From Muribaculaceae bacterium (GTDB lineage Bacteria; Bacteroidota; Bacteroidia; Bacteroidales; Muribaculaceae), in NCBI GenBank assembly GCA_024400895.1, contig JAKSMA010000008.1:1-23765 (forward strand): DNA of 23,765 nucleotides. Reading direction: 5' to 3'. Each line of letters begins with the position of its first letter. Position 1 is the first letter of the stretch. The notes under the pieces were generated by a model, which was not told where the DNA came from, searched no databases, and worked only from the letters and a program-made list of their open reading frames with translations. Shown here piece by piece: positions 21,610 through 23,765 of this stretch. A program made the position numbers and the translations under genes.

Positions 21610-23765
21610 TTACAAGTTTTGGTTAAGATGTTTTTCCCCTTCCTCTTTTGTGAAACCACGCCGGCGGCAGTAGTCGTCGAATTGGTCTTGCCCGATTCTT
21701 CCTATGGAGAAATAGTGCGCGTCGGGGTGGGGAATCATCATGCCGCAGATGGCGGTAGATGGATTCATTGAGAAATTTGCGGTGAATCTCACGCCCACTG
21801 TCTGTTCACCACCAAGTGCATCCACCACCGTTTTCTTGAGGCTATGGTCGGGGCATGCGCTATAGCCAAATGCGGGACGAATCGCATTTTGGTCGGAGAA
21901 CAGGACGTGTTGCAGATACTCTGCCGTTGCTTCAGTGATGCGAGCGCATAAAGCATGGTGCATCAATGAATTACCATCTGTAGTTTCGCGTTTGGTGTCG
22001 GTGGTAATACAGAATAAAACAATCGGTGAATTCTTACCCGCTGGAGGGAAAAAGTCGGACAGAGACTCGTGTTTTCCACTTTGCTGGCGAAGCATTGGCA
22101 GCACTGTGCCATCGGCGCATACAATGTCGTTTTGGCGAGAATGTGCCTCAGTGAATTTTACGCTTACCTTGAGCTCCACCTCGTCGTTCTTCACAAGTTG
22201 CTCAAGCAGTTGCTTCGCTTCGGCGAGGGTGGCTCTCGCTTCTTCTGAATCTTGTTGATTCGCACCGAATCCCCAGAAATGGAGTAGCATTCTCCAATCG
22301 ATATCATCCAGCACGTCCTCCACTGTTGGCGTCGTAAATGTATGTGTCGCCATTGGTGGTGCTGGAGTGTATTTTGGCGCCTTTGAATTTGATTCTTCAA
22401 AAGTGTCCAATTCAATGTTTTTGCTGCGATATTGCTCACGTATCTGTTCTTGCTCGGCCTTCACATCACTGATTAATTTGCGAGGGTTTGCAATATATTT
22501 TTTTGCTAAAACTGATGTGCTCGACGCATCGTTGCCGTGAACGACTCCCGCAGAATATGCTGTAGCCAGTTTCACTGCAGTGTGTATCGGAGATGTAGTG
22601 GCACCGCCCACGAAAATAGGGGTGGTGAGCGACTCGCGTTCAAAGAGATTGCAAAGGTTCTCCATCTCCTTGAGTGATGGCGTTATCAAACCGCTTACAC
22701 ATACTATTGCTGGCTTTTCGCGTTTTGTGGCTTCAAGAATCACATCGTTGGGCACCATTACGCCCAAGTCGATAATCTCGAAATTGTTGCATGAGAGGAC
22801 GATTGAAACAATGTTTTTACCAATGTCGTGCACGTCGCCGTTGACAGTTGCCAATACAACTTTAGGGCGCGAAATATCGCCAAGTGCTTCAGCATTTTTC
22901 TCTATCTCTGGCTGGAGAATGGCAACGGCTTGCTTCATCACTTTTGCTGACTTCACAACTTGGGGCAAAAACATCTTGCCTTCGCCGTACATCGCTCCCA
23001 CATGTTCCATTCCTTGCATGAGCGGACCCTCGATGATAGCGACAGCACTCTTGTAGATATTGAGCGCCTCATTGATATCGTCGACCAAATAGTCGGTTAT
23101 GCCTTTACTTAGGGCATAACTCAAACGCTCATCAATGCTCGAGTTTCGCCATTTCTCTTCTTTCTGAACAGCGCTTTTTTCTTGTGAAGCTCCTTTTATT
23201 GATTCCGCAATATTCGTAAGTCGTTCGGTGGCTTCATCGTCGGTGTTTAGAATCACATCTTCCACTGCTTTGAGCAATTGTGGCTCGATAGTGTCGTACA
23301 CTTGAAGCATGCCGGGATTGATGATGGCCATGTCAAGTCCTGCTTTAATAGCATGGTAGAGAAATGCAGAATGCATTGCCTCACGCACGGGATTGTTGCC
23401 ACGGAAAGCAAACGACAGGTTTGATACGCCACCGCTGGTCTTTGCGCCCGGGAGGTTGCCTTTTATCCATTTCACCGCCTTGATGAAGTCGATGCCATAG
23501 TTTGCATGTTCTTCGATACCGGTGCCCACTGTCAGCACATTCACATCGATAATGATGTCTTGTGGAGGGAAATCCGCCTTTTGCGTAAGCAGATTGTACG
23601 CCCTTTCTGCAATTTGTATTTTTTTATTATATGTGGTTGCTTGTCCTTCTTCATCAAAAGCCATCACCACCACCGATGCACCGAAGCGCCGTATTTCTTT
23701 CGCTTTTTTTAGGAATTCATCTTCGCCCTCCTTAAGGCTGATGGAGTTGACAATGCATTTTCCTT
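21610..23765 (-). CDS. metH: Cobalamin-dependent methionine synthase MetH, 5' end cut by window
   Basis: MetH moves the methyl group from methyl-THF through cobalamin to homocysteine. The frame stays open to the right edge (717 residues visible); the GTG at 23673 is internal, because upstream codons read [12 protein letters not shown], the conserved methyl-THF domain. Visible order: rest of the pterin-binding domain ([28 protein letters not shown]), the cobalamin cap helices, the B12 domain with the cobalt-ligand His in GDVHDIGKN (His codon at 22828-22830), and the AdoMet reactivation domain ([12 protein letters not shown], with Ser where Pro is usual, then [21 protein letters not shown]). 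The homocysteine-binding domain is outside the window. All visible motifs look functional, so the organism needs cobalamin for this route. Confidence 0.95.
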   Translation of the reverse strand, partial: GKCIVNSISLKEGEDEFLKKAKEIRRFGASVVVMAFDEEGQATTYNKKIQIAERAYNLLTQKADFPPQDIIIDVNVLTVGTGIEEHANYGIDFIKAVKWIKGNLPGAKTSGGVSNLSFAFRGNNPVREAMHSAFLYHAIKAGLDMAIINPGMLQVYDTIEPQLLKAVEDVILNTDDEATERLTNIAESIKGASQEKSAVQKEEKWRNSSIDERLSYALSKGITDYLVDDINEALNIYKSAVAIIEGPLMQGMEHVGAMYGEGKMFLPQVVKSAKVMKQAVAILQPEIEKNAEALGDISRPKVVLATVNGDVHDIGKNIVSIVLSCNNFEIIDLGVMVPNDVILEATKREKPAIVCVSGLITPSLKEMENLCNLFERESLTTPIFVGGATTSPIHTAVKLATAYSAGVVHGNDASSTSVLAKKYIANPRKLISDVKAEQEQIREQYRSKNIELDTFEESNSKAPKYTPAPPMATHTFTTPTVEDVLDDIDWRMLLHFWGFGANQQDSEEARATLAEAKQLLEQLVKNDEVELKVSVKFTEAHSRQNDIVCADGTVLPMLRQQSGKHESLSDFFPPAGKNSPIVLFCITTDTKRETTDGNSLMHHALCARITEATAEYLQHVLFSDQNAIRPAFGYSACPDHSLKKTVVDALGGEQTVGVRFTANFSMNPSTAICGMMIPHPDAHYFSIGRIGQDQFDDYCRRRGFTKEEGEKHLNQNL

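Overview
The window is chromosomal DNA of a member of the Bacteroidota, most likely Bacteroidales. Gene content supports this: a purH-mreB-mreC-mreD-mrdA-rodA cluster, an S9B dipeptidyl peptidase, a secreted C26-M19 fusion hydrolase, a short lipoprotein-type polysaccharide exporter and a 128-residue four-helix-bundle (23S intervening-sequence family) protein. Promoters also support it. Several genes are preceded by the Bacteroidota sigma pattern TTTG or TTG, a spacer of about 19-22 bp, then TAnnTTTG; the copies before the tRNA and the uracil-glycosylase gene are near perfect. Shine-Dalgarno sequences are mostly absent. Genus cannot be told from the sequence.

Layout. 1-255: an open frame running in from the left edge with a 9-bp tandem repeat, then the leader of a dipeptidyl peptidase gene (256-2433, +). 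2433-3112: a compact AT-rich unit holding a four-helix-bundle gene (2654-3040) flanked by two arrays of an 8-bp repeat (consensus AGTCTAAG) in opposite orientation. It fills the whole gap between the dpp4 stop codon and the miaA start. miaA (3119-4033, +) is intact in length, but its catalytic-Asp loop is rewritten by four clustered substitutions. A perfect 22-bp hairpin separates it from the leftward block.

4170-13464 is a leftward block: purH, mreB, mreC, mreD, mrdA (PBP2), rodA, then the C26-M19 hydrolase. The mre-mrdA-rodA genes build the elongasome, in which MreB filaments, MreC/D, the SEDS glycosyltransferase RodA and the transpeptidase PBP2 lay down side-wall peptidoglycan. A 719-bp non-coding region (13465-14183) separates purH from rightward clpB (14184-16772).

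16907-23765: a leftward OPX-type polysaccharide export lipoprotein is divergent from a uracil-DNA-glycosylase-superfamily gene, which is followed by a DedA membrane protein and rpe. A tRNA-Ser(CGA) follows with its own promoter and terminator, and a 22-bp copy of its 3' end lies 137 bp downstream. The right end is leftward metH (cut by the window edge) and metF, which together form the methyl-folate branch of methionine synthesis, followed by a small unknown gene.

Most of the window is ordinary housekeeping DNA. The best candidates for something undescribed are the repeat-flanked four-helix-bundle unit at 2433-3112 and the altered MiaA active site directly beside it. No CRISPR array, transposase, phage or defence operon was seen.
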